NCBI RefSeq assembly: GCF_000520015.2
Contig: NZ_CP007044.2
Coordinates: forward strand, 5,208,001-5,272,000
Source of the DNA: Chania multitudinisentens RB-25
GTDB taxonomy: Bacteria > Pseudomonadota > Gammaproteobacteria > Enterobacterales > Enterobacteriaceae
Direction: 5' to 3'
DNA: 64,000 bases
Shown: piece by piece, positions 51,295 through 60,316 of the stretch
How the letters are laid out: each line of letters begins with the position of its first letter
How positions within the stretch are numbered: position 1 is the stretch's first letter
Notes under the pieces: model-generated
Seen by the model: the letters and a program-made list of their open reading frames with translations, nothing else
Database searches by the model: none
Told to the model about the DNA's origin: nothing
Translations under genes and position numbers: made by a program

Positions 51295-52152
51295 ATGTCG
51301 ACCTACCTTATCGGCGATGTTCATGGCTGTTTTGATGAACTCCAGGCGCTATTGGCGCAAGTTTCTTTTGATCCGCAACAAGACCAACTGTGGTTGACGG
51401 GCGATTTGGTCGCACGTGGCCCTGCATCGCTTGAGGTTTTGCGCTATGTGCGTTCACTCGGTTCAGCAGTGCGTATGGTGCTGGGTAACCATGATCTGCA
51501 TCTGCTGGCCGTGTATGCGGGCATCAGCCGCAACAAACCCAAGGATCAACTCACCCCACTGCTGGAAGCCCCTGATAGTGACGAACTGATTAACTGGCTG
51601 CGGCGTCAACCTGTTTTACAGGTGGACGACGAGCGTAAGCTGATCATGGGCCATGCGGGTATCACACCGCAATGGGACATCGACACCGCGCAAATATGCG
51701 CGCGTGAAGTGGAAGCCATGTTGAGCAGCGACAGTTACCCACTGTTTCTGGATACCATGTACGGAGATATGCCGAATAACTGGGCACCGGAGCTCAGTGG
51801 GCTGGCACGTCTGCGTTTCAGCACTAATGCGCTAACGCGTATGCGCTACTGTTTCCCGAACGGCCAACTAGACATGATTAGCAAAGATGCACCCGGCAGT
51901 GCCCCCGCACCGCTGAAACCCTGGTTTGAGCTACCACGCCTGGTTTCCCCTGAATACACCATTATTTTTGGTCACTGGGCTTCGTTGGAAGGCAAAGGTA
52001 CGCCGGAAGGGATCATCGGGCTGGATACCGGTTGCTGCTGGGGAGGCAAACTCACCCTGCTGCGCTGGGAAGACAAACAATATTTTACCCAGCCAGCCTG
52101 CCAGCGTGAAGCCATTGATGGTACCGACACGCTGCCCATTTCATATGACTGA
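51295..52152 (+). CDS. apaH: Diadenosine tetraphosphatase
   Basis: This 285-residue metallophosphatase splits Ap4A into two ADP and also removes Np4 caps from RNA. Motifs GDVHGC (residues 7-12), GDLVARGP, GNHDLH and the later GHAG and GHWAS histidines are all present. It is the last gene of the lptD-apaH run, followed by a strong stem-loop. Confidence 0.96.
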   Translation: MSTYLIGDVHGCFDELQALLAQVSFDPQQDQLWLTGDLVARGPASLEVLRYVRSLGSAVRMVLGNHDLHLLAVYAGISRNKPKDQLTPLLEAPDSDELINWLRRQPVLQVDDERKLIMGHAGITPQWDIDTAQICAREVEAMLSSDSYPLFLDTMYGDMPNNWAPELSGLARLRFSTNALTRMRYCFPNGQLDMISKDAPGSAPAPLKPWFELPRLVSPEYTIIFGHWASLEGKGTPEGIIGLDTGCCWGGKLTLLRWEDKQYFTQPACQREAIDGTDTLPISYD

Positions 52153-52163
52153 GCACCAGCCTC

Positions 52164-52186
52164 AGTAGGGCGCACTGCGCCCTACT
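52164..52186. terminator. Stem-loop between apaH and the PhoX-family gene
   Basis: AGTAGGGCGC and GCGCCCTACT pair perfectly around ACT between convergent genes, with CTTAAACC after it; probably bidirectional. Confidence 0.7.
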
Positions 52187-52203
52187 CTTAAACCAACGGC
52201 TTT

Positions 52204-54078
52204 CTATGCCCCAATCACCCCACCATCTTCACGCGTAATCATCAGCACTGATGAACGCGGGCGTGGGCTATTGTCAGGAAAATGAGAATCTCCCTCCTCC
52301 CCAGGGTGCTGCACATTGACGAACAGGGTTTTATAATCCGGCGTAAAAGCAATCCCGGTCAGCTCACACGATTTTGGCCCAACCATAAAGCGGCGAATTT
52401 CACCGCTATGCGGATCGCCCACCAACATCTGGTTATTGCCCTGCCCGACATAGTCGCCTTTATTACTGTATTTTCCATCGGTCAGTATCCACAAACGCCC
52501 CGCTTTATCGAACCCTAGACCATCCGGGCTGTTAAAAGTGTTCGCTACCGTGATGTTCGGTGTACCGCGATTAACCCCCTCTGGATACGCAATCGGATTA
52601 CCACACAGTGCATACATATTCCAAGAAAAATTCACTGCCGTTGCATCCCCGCCTTCATCCCAACGAATAATCTGGCCATAGATATTGTTTGGCCGCGGGT
52701 TGGCAGCATTGAGCGGCATGCCTTCCTCGCCACGCTTGCTGTTATTGGTCAGGGTACAATAAGCACGCCCATCATGCGGATTCACCGCAATCCATTCAGG
52801 GCGATCCATTCTGGTTGCCCCTACCTGCGTGGCTGCTTTACGGGCGAAAATCAACACTTCTGCTACGTCGTGAAAGCCATTTTCCGGCGTCAGACCATTC
52901 TCCCCAAACACCAGCGCGATCCAGCGCCCTTTGCCTTGCAGCGGTATGCCATTAACATCTGCATCAAACTGCGCCACGTAGAGCTGCCCTTCATCCAGCA
53001 AACTGCGGTTATTGGCTGGATTAGAGACATCCACTTTGCCTTTAGAGATATATTTATAAATATACTCACCGCGTTCATCATCCCCCATATACACCACCAA
53101 GCGCCCATCGTTCGCGACGGTTACGGCAGCATTTTCATGTTTGAAACGGCCAAGCGCCGTATGCTTGATCGGTGTAGAAGTGGGGTTCATAGGGTCGATT
53201 TCAACAATCCAACCGTGGCGGTTGAACTCATGTGGATGCTTGGCGATATCAAAACGTTCATCATAGTCCGACCAGTTACGCTCTGGTTCATGCACTTTCA
53301 ATGTATAGCGTTTCTGCTCCGCCGTGGTCTGATAATCGGCCTGCTTCGTACCAAAATAGGTATCAAAGTTCTCTTCGCAGGTGAGATAAGTACCCCAGGG
53401 CGTTTTTCCGTTCGCGCAGTTGCCAAACGTTCCTAACACCTTGTGGCCAGAAGGATCTGCGGCGGTTTTCAATAATGGATGCCCGGCTGCCGGGCCACTG
53501 AGTTGCATCGCGGTATTGGCGGTAATGCGGCGGTTATAGCGTGATGAACGATCAAGTTCCCAGCGCGGGCTATCCCCCACGCGTTTCACTGCAACAATCG
53601 ACACCCCATGGGCCGCCTGTGATTTCCGTACATCTTCCAAACTGGTGGCTTTACTGCCGCCGTGAGCGAACAGATATTGCTCGTTGACGTATTCGTTATT
53701 GATCGCCATCACTCCGTGCCGATCATCAATCGGGAAAAAACTCATACCGTCGTTGTTATCACCAAACTGTTTTTCCTGATCGGCAGCACTGTTGTTGCCA
53801 TGAGGATCAAAAGCCGCTGCACCTTCGACTAAGGGCTCTCCCCACGAGATCAACACTTCTGCCCGGTAGCCTGGCACAATCACCACGTCATCCGCAGTTG
53901 AAGCTGCAATTCCGTTAAAACCTAACAGATTATTCGGTGGCAACGTTTCGGCGGATGCCATCCAGATACCACCGCCAAGAAAACCGGCCAAGCCAACAGC
54001 ACTGCCGCCAATCAGCAGGTTACGACGGGTGGGATCAATCAGGCGATCTGCATTTAATGGTTTAATGTTGGTCGTCAT
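52204..54078 (-). CDS. Tat-exported PhoX-family (DUF839) phosphatase
   Basis: This 624-residue protein has a twin-arginine signal (TRRNLLIGGSAVGLAGFLGG, arginines at 18-19), so it is exported folded. The body has the DUF839 pattern: FFPIDDRHGVMAINNEYVNEQYLF, GTYLTCEENFDTYFG, FKHENAAVTVANDGRLVVYMGDDERGEYIYKY and FNSPDGLGFDKAGRLWILTDG, with clustered Glu/Asp residues as in PhoX Ca/Fe sites. PhoX enzymes release phosphate from organic monoesters. ATG 54078 has AAGGAAA 7 bases upstream. The place between apaH and folA differs from E. coli. No pho box was found by eye. Confidence 0.88.
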   Translation of the reverse strand: MTTNIKPLNADRLIDPTRRNLLIGGSAVGLAGFLGGGIWMASAETLPPNNLLGFNGIAASTADDVVIVPGYRAEVLISWGEPLVEGAAAFDPHGNNSAADQEKQFGDNNDGMSFFPIDDRHGVMAINNEYVNEQYLFAHGGSKATSLEDVRKSQAAHGVSIVAVKRVGDSPRWELDRSSRYNRRITANTAMQLSGPAAGHPLLKTAADPSGHKVLGTFGNCANGKTPWGTYLTCEENFDTYFGTKQADYQTTAEQKRYTLKVHEPERNWSDYDERFDIAKHPHEFNRHGWIVEIDPMNPTSTPIKHTALGRFKHENAAVTVANDGRLVVYMGDDERGEYIYKYISKGKVDVSNPANNRSLLDEGQLYVAQFDADVNGIPLQGKGRWIALVFGENGLTPENGFHDVAEVLIFARKAATQVGATRMDRPEWIAVNPHDGRAYCTLTNNSKRGEEGMPLNAANPRPNNIYGQIIRWDEGGDATAVNFSWNMYALCGNPIAYPEGVNRGTPNITVANTFNSPDGLGFDKAGRLWILTDGKYSNKGDYVGQGNNQMLVGDPHSGEIRRFMVGPKSCELTGIAFTPDYKTLFVNVQHPGEEGDSHFPDNSPRPRSSVLMITREDGGVIGA

Positions 54079-54282
54079 CAGTTTTTCCTTTTTAGAGGGC
54101 GCCATACTCAACGTTCACCGGATCTCGGGTCGCTCAAGTTGGGCTTCATACTAATCAGGCACTGTGACAAAAATGTTACAAGAAATGAAAAAGACGTTAA
54201 TGGATAAGAACGGGTATCGCTACCCGTTGCATAAGCGCGAGAGGTTTGGTTTGGAGCGCAGCATAAGCGCGCTCCTCTACCC

Positions 54283-54765
54283 TTAACGACGTTCTAAAAT
54301 TTCAAAACAATAGCTGTGGGAATTCAGTTCATCAGCATCGTGAAACTCGCTGAAAGAGGTTTCCCACTCATCCGGCTCGTAATCTGGGAAGTAAGTATCA
54401 CCCTCAACTTCCGCATCAATATGCGTCAGATACAGCCGGTTAGCACGCGGCAACAGTTGGGTATAAATACTGCCGCCTCCCATCACCATGGCTTCCTCTA
54501 CCTGGCCGGCCGCGGCCAATGCTTCATCCAGCGAAGTGACCCAAGTCACCCCTGGCTCACTGCCGGGATGGCTGCTGACAACAATATTGTGTCTACCTGG
54601 CAGTGGGCGACCTATCGACTCAAAGGTCTTGCGACCCATAATGACGACTTTATTCAGTGTGTTACGTTTAAACCACGCCAAGTCTGCTGGCAGGTGCCAC
54701 GGCATGGCATTTTCCATTCCTATAACGCGATCCGCCGCCAAGGCAGCAATCAGGCTGATAATCAT
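54283..54765 (-). CDS. folA: Dihydrofolate reductase
   Basis: This 160-residue enzyme reduces dihydrofolate with NADPH and is the target of trimethoprim. IAALAADRVIGMENAMPWHLPADLAWFKRNT contains the catalytic acid Asp28 (Asp27 in E. coli). VIMGRKTFESIGRPLPGR and VMGGGSIYTQLLP follow. Length and sequence are of the chromosomal enterobacterial type, without the substitutions typical of plasmid dfr genes. Confidence 0.97.
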   Translation of the reverse strand: MIISLIAALAADRVIGMENAMPWHLPADLAWFKRNTLNKVVIMGRKTFESIGRPLPGRHNIVVSSHPGSEPGVTWVTSLDEALAAAGQVEEAMVMGGGSIYTQLLPRANRLYLTHIDAEVEGDTYFPDYEPDEWETSFSEFHDADELNSHSYCFEILERR

Positions 54766-54950
54766 TGTTTAACCCTGTATAGGCAGCAAAATTGCTCACA
54801 CTATACGTAAAGCCCCCGCAACCGTCGATAGGCTAATTAAAGCAATGTGAATATATAAGATAGCTCTTATTCGGTTCAGTAATATTCGCCGTTTACCAAC
54901 CGCTGGGCTTCACGCTGCTGCAAGACACTAGCGAGAAGCCCAACCCGATC

Positions 54951-55415
54951 TTAAACGCCTGGATTTTTACGGTATAGCCACAATCCCGGCACCGACAGAC
55001 CGATCGATAGCGCACCGACGATAAAACAGGCTTTGAGGAAGTTGGAGATCATTAACGCCATCAGCGCTTCGCTGTAGCCCAGATGCGAAATCTCTACCAC
55101 GCTGATCATCGCGGTATAAGCAGAAATGCCTGGGAACATTGGGATCACCGCCGCCACGGTAAAGACCTTCGGATGAGCCAACAACCAGCGGGACCACTTA
55201 ATCCCGATAATACCAATCAGGATTGCCGCCAGAAATGAAGCCCACTCGATATTCATGCCAAAATGCATCATCAGCATCCGCGAGCCATGCCCTACCGCGC
55301 CGAGCAGAGCGCAATAACGCAAGGCACGCATCGGCACATTGAAAACCATGGCAAACCCCAGCGCTGGCACCGCGGCCAACAGCATATCCTGCAAAAGTGC
55401 CCACAGTAGACTCAT
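54951..55415 (-). CDS. yjjB: Threonine/serine exporter family protein YjjB
   Basis: This 154-residue membrane protein with about four to five segments (ThrE C-terminal half, DUF3815) has VPALGFAMVFNVPMRALRYCALLGAVGHGSRM and HPKVFTVAAVIPMFPGISAYTAM, which match E. coli YjjB. With YjjP it forms a transporter reported to export succinate in E. coli. The start at 55415 overlaps the yjjP stop (ATGA); an upstream in-frame ATG would lie within yjjP. Confidence 0.92.
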   Translation of the reverse strand: MSLLWALLQDMLLAAVPALGFAMVFNVPMRALRYCALLGAVGHGSRMLMMHFGMNIEWASFLAAILIGIIGIKWSRWLLAHPKVFTVAAVIPMFPGISAYTAMISVVEISHLGYSEALMALMISNFLKACFIVGALSIGLSVPGLWLYRKNPGV

Positions 55416-56212
55416 GACCACCCCCGCAATCCCCACAGCGACATCGCCATCACCACGCCGATGCAGGTCGCCAACGTCAGCAGGCTAGCCATCGCCCAGC
55501 GGGCCAACCCGGTATTCACATGGCCTTTGAACATATCGGCCACCGCATTAATCAGCGGGAACCCCGGCACCAGCAGCAAGACGCTGGCCGCCATCGCTAC
55601 GTTTGAGGTATGACTGAATACCGGTAACCGCAACAGCAAGCCGGAAACCGAGGTAGCGACAAACGCCGTCAAACAAAAATTAATCAACGGATTCATATGG
55701 CGGGCAGTCAGCATCTGGCGCACAAACATTGCCACCCCACTGGCCAGAAAAGTCACTAAGAACGCATCCCCGCCACCGCCATTGAGCATGCTGAAACAGC
55801 CGCACGACAGTGCCACCATCAACACGACCAGCCAACGCGGATAACGCAGCGGGCGAATCTTATCAAAGCGCCGTGCAACATCCTTCGCATCCGCCAGGCT
55901 ATGTTCAGCCAGGATCACAATATGCTGAACCTCCGTAACTATCTGCATATTGATACCGCGATCAACGTTTTTACGCGTTGTTGTCAGGCAGGCTTCATGG
56001 CTGATAGTCGTCAATACCACGGCATTGGCCGAAATCGAACTTTCCACACTGTCCATACCCAGCGCCAACCCCAGACGGGTTGATAACTGCTCCACCACCA
56101 TGCTTTCCGCGCCATGCTGCAATAACAATAATGCACATTGAATGCACAGGCGGGTGATTTCACGTTGTTGCCGATGTACCTGCGGCAATTCAATGATTGA
56201 TTCCTGATTCAT
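55412..56212 (-). CDS. yjjP: Threonine/serine exporter family protein YjjP
   Basis: This 266-residue partner of YjjB corresponds to the N-terminal half of ThrE (DUF1212). A soluble N-terminal part (RLCIQCALLLLQHGAESMVVEQLSTRLGLALGMDSVESSISANAVVLTT) is followed by about five membrane segments, including VLLLVPGFPLINAVADMFKGH. ATG 56212 (MNQESIIELP) aligns with E. coli YjjP plus a few residues; an in-frame ATG at 56341 would place the start in the divergent promoter. In E. coli yjjPB lie elsewhere. Confidence 0.92.
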   Translation of the reverse strand: MNQESIIELPQVHRQQREITRLCIQCALLLLQHGAESMVVEQLSTRLGLALGMDSVESSISANAVVLTTISHEACLTTTRKNVDRGINMQIVTEVQHIVILAEHSLADAKDVARRFDKIRPLRYPRWLVVLMVALSCGCFSMLNGGGGDAFLVTFLASGVAMFVRQMLTARHMNPLINFCLTAFVATSVSGLLLRLPVFSHTSNVAMAASVLLLVPGFPLINAVADMFKGHVNTGLARWAMASLLTLATCIGVVMAMSLWGLRGWS

Positions 56213-56339
56213 ATTACCTAACCGCTTCCCTAAATGAGTCACCATCATATAACCAAATCTTGCCTTGATAGGTTGATGCGTATCAGGAGGAGTCACGTTA
56301 TTATCGGCAGGATGACACCTTTTGCTTTGAGACTCTGCC

Positions 56340-56954
56340 ATGCTTGAAACTTCATTATTCGTTGCCGGTATCGCTACGCTGGGAATGCTCTCACCTGGCC
56401 CGGATTTCTTTCTGGTGATGAAGAATGCCGTCCGCTACCCGCGTTTGGCCGCAATGATGACCGCTGTCGGCGTGATATGCGGCGTAGCAACCCATATGTC
56501 TTACTGTGTTGCCGGGCTGGCGGTAGTGATCACCACCACTCCATGGTTATTCAACATGTTGAAATACGCTGGCGCGATCTATCTGATTTGGATCGGTATT
56601 CACGCCCTGTTATCAAAAGGTGGCGGCAAGATGAACGTCAGCCATCAGCCTCGGCAACAGGTCAGTTTGCAGAGCGCTTTTGTACAAGGTTATCTGTGCA
56701 ACCTGCTCAACCCCAAAGCGACGCTGTTCTTCCTCGCGGTATTCACGCAGGTGCTGCAAATCCACTCTGGTATCGGTGAAAAACTGTGGTATGCAGGCAT
56801 TATTTTTGGCCTTTCCGCAATCTGGTGGCCGGTGCTGGTGCTGTTGATCCAAAGTGCACCAGTGCGCCATGGGTTGGAGAAAATGCAAAAAATGGTCGAT
56901 AGACTGCTGGGTGGCATGTTGATTGCGCTGGGGATTAAGGTTGCCTTGAGCTGA
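56340..56954 (+). CDS. LysE/RhtB-family amino acid exporter (RhtC-like)
   Basis: This 204-residue exporter has about six membrane segments. The family motif GMLSPGPDFFLVMKNAVRYPRLAAMMTAVGVICG lies at the N terminus, and NLLNPKATLFFLAVFTQVL follows near residue 120. The wording is close to RhtC (threonine efflux), but substrate cannot be fixed from sequence. It is divergent from yjjP and shares a control region with it, two export systems side by side. Confidence 0.88.
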   Translation: MLETSLFVAGIATLGMLSPGPDFFLVMKNAVRYPRLAAMMTAVGVICGVATHMSYCVAGLAVVITTTPWLFNMLKYAGAIYLIWIGIHALLSKGGGKMNVSHQPRQQVSLQSAFVQGYLCNLLNPKATLFFLAVFTQVLQIHSGIGEKLWYAGIIFGLSAIWWPVLVLLIQSAPVRHGLEKMQKMVDRLLGGMLIALGIKVALS

Positions 56955-57031
56955 AGTGGCGCCGTGTGCCGCGCCCCTAACCATCAGACACACCTTCAAG
57001 CCACTGCGGTACATGATTTTCAGTCAGGAAT

Positions 57032-57057
57032 AAAAAAGGCGCTGCAATACAGCGCCT
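57032..57057 (-). terminator. carB intrinsic terminator
   Basis: On the minus strand AGGCGCTG-TATTG-CAGCGCCT is followed by TTTTTTA, a standard intrinsic terminator 19 bases after the carB stop. Confidence 0.85.
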
Positions 57058-57075
57058 CTCCAGAAAAACACCCCG

Positions 57076-60000
57076 TTATGCTTTGATGCGCGCGTGCAGT
57101 TCCTGCACCGAAGTTACCTGCTCGGTAGGGTCTGCCTTTAACGCCATCGCCGTGGCAAAACCGCCGTTCAGCGTGGTGTCATAATGCACTTTGTACTGCA
57201 ACGCACTGCGGCGAATCAGCTTGGAATCTTCAATCGCCTGGCGGCCTGCCGTGGTGTTCACAATGTAGGTGTATTCACCATTCTTGATACGATCCTGAAT
57301 GTGCGGGCGGCCTTCATGCACCTTGTTGACCAGGCGCGGGTTAATTCCCGCTTCCCCCAGCACCACTGCGGTGCCGTGAGTCGCATCCAGCTCGAACCCC
57401 TGTTTCAGCAGGCTGGCAGCCAAATCCACCACGCGGGCTTTATCACCTTCACGCACCGACAGCAGCGCACGCCCCTGCTTCTTCATGCCCGAATTGCTAC
57501 CCAGCATCGCCTTGGAGAAGGCTTCGGCAAAGGTGCGGCCAACCCCCATCACTTCACCCGTGGAGCGCATTTCTGGCCCGAGGATCGGGTCAACACCGGG
57601 GAATTTATTGAACGGCAGTACCACTTCTTTCACCGAGTAATACGGTGGGATAACCTCTTTGGTTACACGCTGTTCGGCCAAGGTTGTGCCTGCCATCACG
57701 CGCGCCGCCACTTTCGCCAGCGGCACGCCGGTGGCTTTAGAAACGAACGGCACGGTACGCGCTGCACGCGGGTTCACTTCGATCAGGTAGACTTCGTTGT
57801 TTTTCACCGCAAACTGCACGTTCATCAAACCACGTACCTGTAACTCGAACGCCAGTTTTTCAACCTGCTGACGCATCACATCCTGAATATCTTTACTCAA
57901 CGTATAAGCGGGCAGTGAACACGCAGAATCACCCGAGTGCACGCCAGCCTGCTCGATGTGTTCCATAATGCCGCCAATCAGCACCTGTTCACCATCGCAG
58001 ATGGCATCGACGTCCACTTCGATTGCATCGTCCAGGAAGCGATCCAACAGCACCGGCGCATCATTGGAAACACTGACCGCATTCTGGAAATAACGGCGCA
58101 GGTCGATTTCATCATAGACAATTTCCATCGCACGGCCACCCAACACGTAGGATGGGCGCACCACCAGCGGATAACCGATGCCCGCGGCTTTTTCTACCGC
58201 CTGCTCAATAGTGGCTACCGTAGCGTTAGCCGGTTGCTTCAGGCCAAGGCGATTGACCGCCTGTTGGAAACGCTCGCGGTCTTCAGCACGGTCAATTGCA
58301 TCCGGGCTGGTGCCGATAATCGGCACGCCTGCCGCTTCCAGCTCGCGCGCCAGCTTCAACGGAGTTTGCCCGCCGTACTGAACGATCACGCCTTTTGGCT
58401 TCTCAATACGCACGATTTCCAGCACGTCTTCCAGCGTCACCGGTTCGAAATACAGGCGATCTGAAGTGTCGTAATCGGTAGACACGGTTTCCGGGTTGCA
58501 GTTGACCATAATGGTTTCGTAACCATCTTCGCGCAGCGCCAGCGAAGCATGTACGCAACAGTAGTCAAATTCGATCCCCTGGCCGATACGGTTCGGGCCA
58601 CCGCCTAACACCATCACTTTTGGCCGATCGTTGGTCGGGTTGGATTCGCACTCTTCTTCATAGGTGGAATACATGTAAGCGGTATCGGTGGCGAATTCTG
58701 CCGCACAGGTATCGACGCGTTTATAAACCGGATGCAACTTGAAACTGTGGCGCAGCTTGCGGATTTCGTTTTCAGACACCCCCGCCAGCTTCGCCAGACG
58801 CGCATCGGCAAAACCTTTACGTTTCAAGGTGCGCAAGAACTCTGCATTCAGGCCATTAATGCCAGAATCGGCAACCTGCTCTTCCAAACGCACCAGTTCT
58901 TCGATCTGCACCAGGAACCAGCGGTCGATATTGGTCAGGTTAAAGACACCATCCACAGACATGCCAGCGCGGAAAGCGTCCGCGATATACCAGATGCGCT
59001 CCGCACCCGCATCTTTCAGCTCACGGCGGATTTTGGTCAGTGCTTCCGGGTCATCCAGGCTCACTTTCGGATCAAAGCCGGTAGCCCCCACTTCCAAGCC
59101 ACGCAACGCTTTCTGCATCGATTCCTGCTGAGTACGGCCAATCGCCATCACTTCACCGACCGATTTCATCTGGGTAGTCAGGCGATCGTTGGCTCCGACA
59201 AACTTCTCAAAGTTGAAACGAGGAATTTTAGTCACTACGTAATCGATGGATGGCTCAAAGGAAGCTGGAGTGCGGCCACCAGTGATGTCGTTCATCAGCT
59301 CATCCAGGGTGTAGCCCACCGCCAGCTTGGCGGCAATCTTGGCAATCGGGAAACCGGTGGCTTTCGACGCCAGCGCGGAAGAACGAGACACACGCGGGTT
59401 CATTTCAATCACGATCAGGCGGCCAGTTTTCGGGTTTACCGAGAACTGTACGTTGGAGCCGCCGGTTTCAACGCCGATTTCACGCAGTACCGCCATCGAG
59501 GCATTACGCATGATTTGGTACTCTTTATCGGTCAGCGTCTGTGCCGGTGCCACGGTGATGGAGTCACCGGTATGGATGCCCATGGCGTCAAAGTTTTCAA
59601 TTGAGCAGACAATGATGCAGTTGTCGTTCTTATCCCGCACCACTTCCATTTCGTACTCTTTCCAGCCGATCAGCGATTCGTCAATCAACAGCTCTTTGGT
59701 GGGAGAAAGATCCAGGCCACGCTCGCAGATCTCTTCGAATTCTTCGCGGTTGTAAGCGATACCGCCGCCGGTGCCGCCCATAGTGAACGATGGGCGGATA
59801 ATGCACGGGAAGCCCACGTCAGCGGCCACCGCCAGCGCTTCTTCCATATTGTGTGCGATGCCGGAACGCGCCGTATCCAAACCGATTTTCTTCATGGCGA
59901 TGTCGAAACGGCGGCGATCTTCAGCTTTATCAATGGCATCGGCCGTTGCACCAATCATCGTCACACCAAACTCTGCCAGCACGCCCTGGCGCTCTAGCTC

Positions 60001-60300
60001 CAGCGCGCAGTTCAGCGCGGTCTGGCCGCCCATGGTCGGCAGCACCGCATCCGGGCGCTCTTTTTCGATAATTTTGCGCACCACTTCCCAATGAATCGGC
60101 TCAATATAGGTCGCATCGGCCATTTCTGGGTCGGTCATGATGGTTGCCGGGTTAGAGTTGACCAGAACAACGCGGTAGCCTTCTTCACGCAGCGCTTTAC
60201 ACGCCTGAGCACCGGAGTAGTCAAACTCACACGCCTGGCCGATGACGATCGGGCCAGCGCCGAGGATCAGGATGCTTTTTATATCTGTACGTTTTGGCAT
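57076..60300 (-). CDS. carB: Carbamoyl-phosphate synthase large subunit
   Basis: This 1074-residue synthetase makes carbamoyl phosphate from bicarbonate, ammonia delivered by CarA, and two ATP, for arginine and pyrimidine synthesis. Two ATP-grasp halves are visible: the first with SFTMGGTGGGIAYNREEFEEI, the second with RPSYVLGGRAMEIVYD. Each half has a pre-ATP-grasp GAGPIVIGQACEFDYSG or GGGPNRIGQGIEFDYC motif. The C-terminal MGS-like domain (about 935-1074) binds UMP and ornithine. carA lies 16 bases upstream. Confidence 0.98.
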   Translation of the reverse strand: MPKRTDIKSILILGAGPIVIGQACEFDYSGAQACKALREEGYRVVLVNSNPATIMTDPEMADATYIEPIHWEVVRKIIEKERPDAVLPTMGGQTALNCALELERQGVLAEFGVTMIGATADAIDKAEDRRRFDIAMKKIGLDTARSGIAHNMEEALAVAADVGFPCIIRPSFTMGGTGGGIAYNREEFEEICERGLDLSPTKELLIDESLIGWKEYEMEVVRDKNDNCIIVCSIENFDAMGIHTGDSITVAPAQTLTDKEYQIMRNASMAVLREIGVETGGSNVQFSVNPKTGRLIVIEMNPRVSRSSALASKATGFPIAKIAAKLAVGYTLDELMNDITGGRTPASFEPSIDYVVTKIPRFNFEKFVGANDRLTTQMKSVGEVMAIGRTQQESMQKALRGLEVGATGFDPKVSLDDPEALTKIRRELKDAGAERIWYIADAFRAGMSVDGVFNLTNIDRWFLVQIEELVRLEEQVADSGINGLNAEFLRTLKRKGFADARLAKLAGVSENEIRKLRHSFKLHPVYKRVDTCAAEFATDTAYMYSTYEEECESNPTNDRPKVMVLGGGPNRIGQGIEFDYCCVHASLALREDGYETIMVNCNPETVSTDYDTSDRLYFEPVTLEDVLEIVRIEKPKGVIVQYGGQTPLKLARELEAAGVPIIGTSPDAIDRAEDRERFQQAVNRLGLKQPANATVATIEQAVEKAAGIGYPLVVRPSYVLGGRAMEIVYDEIDLRRYFQNAVSVSNDAPVLLDRFLDDAIEVDVDAICDGEQVLIGGIMEHIEQAGVHSGDSACSLPAYTLSKDIQDVMRQQVEKLAFELQVRGLMNVQFAVKNNEVYLIEVNPRAARTVPFVSKATGVPLAKVAARVMAGTTLAEQRVTKEVIPPYYSVKEVVLPFNKFPGVDPILGPEMRSTGEVMGVGRTFAEAFSKAMLGSNSGMKKQGRALLSVREGDKARVVDLAASLLKQGFELDATHGTAVVLGEAGINPRLVNKVHEGRPHIQDRIKNGEYTYIVNTTAGRQAIEDSKLIRRSALQYKVHYDTTLNGGFATAMALKADPTEQVTSVQELHARIKA

Positions 60301-60316
60301 TTTTTAAGGTTCCTGA

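Noticed and set aside
52774..53436. A 220-codon plus-strand frame inside the PhoX-family gene
   Set aside because: Antisense to a well supported gene and no recognisable domain.
54253..54275. GGAGCGC...GCGCTCC dyad after folA as a terminator
   Set aside because: 7-bp stem with a 9-base loop and no T-run on the minus strand; too weak to call.
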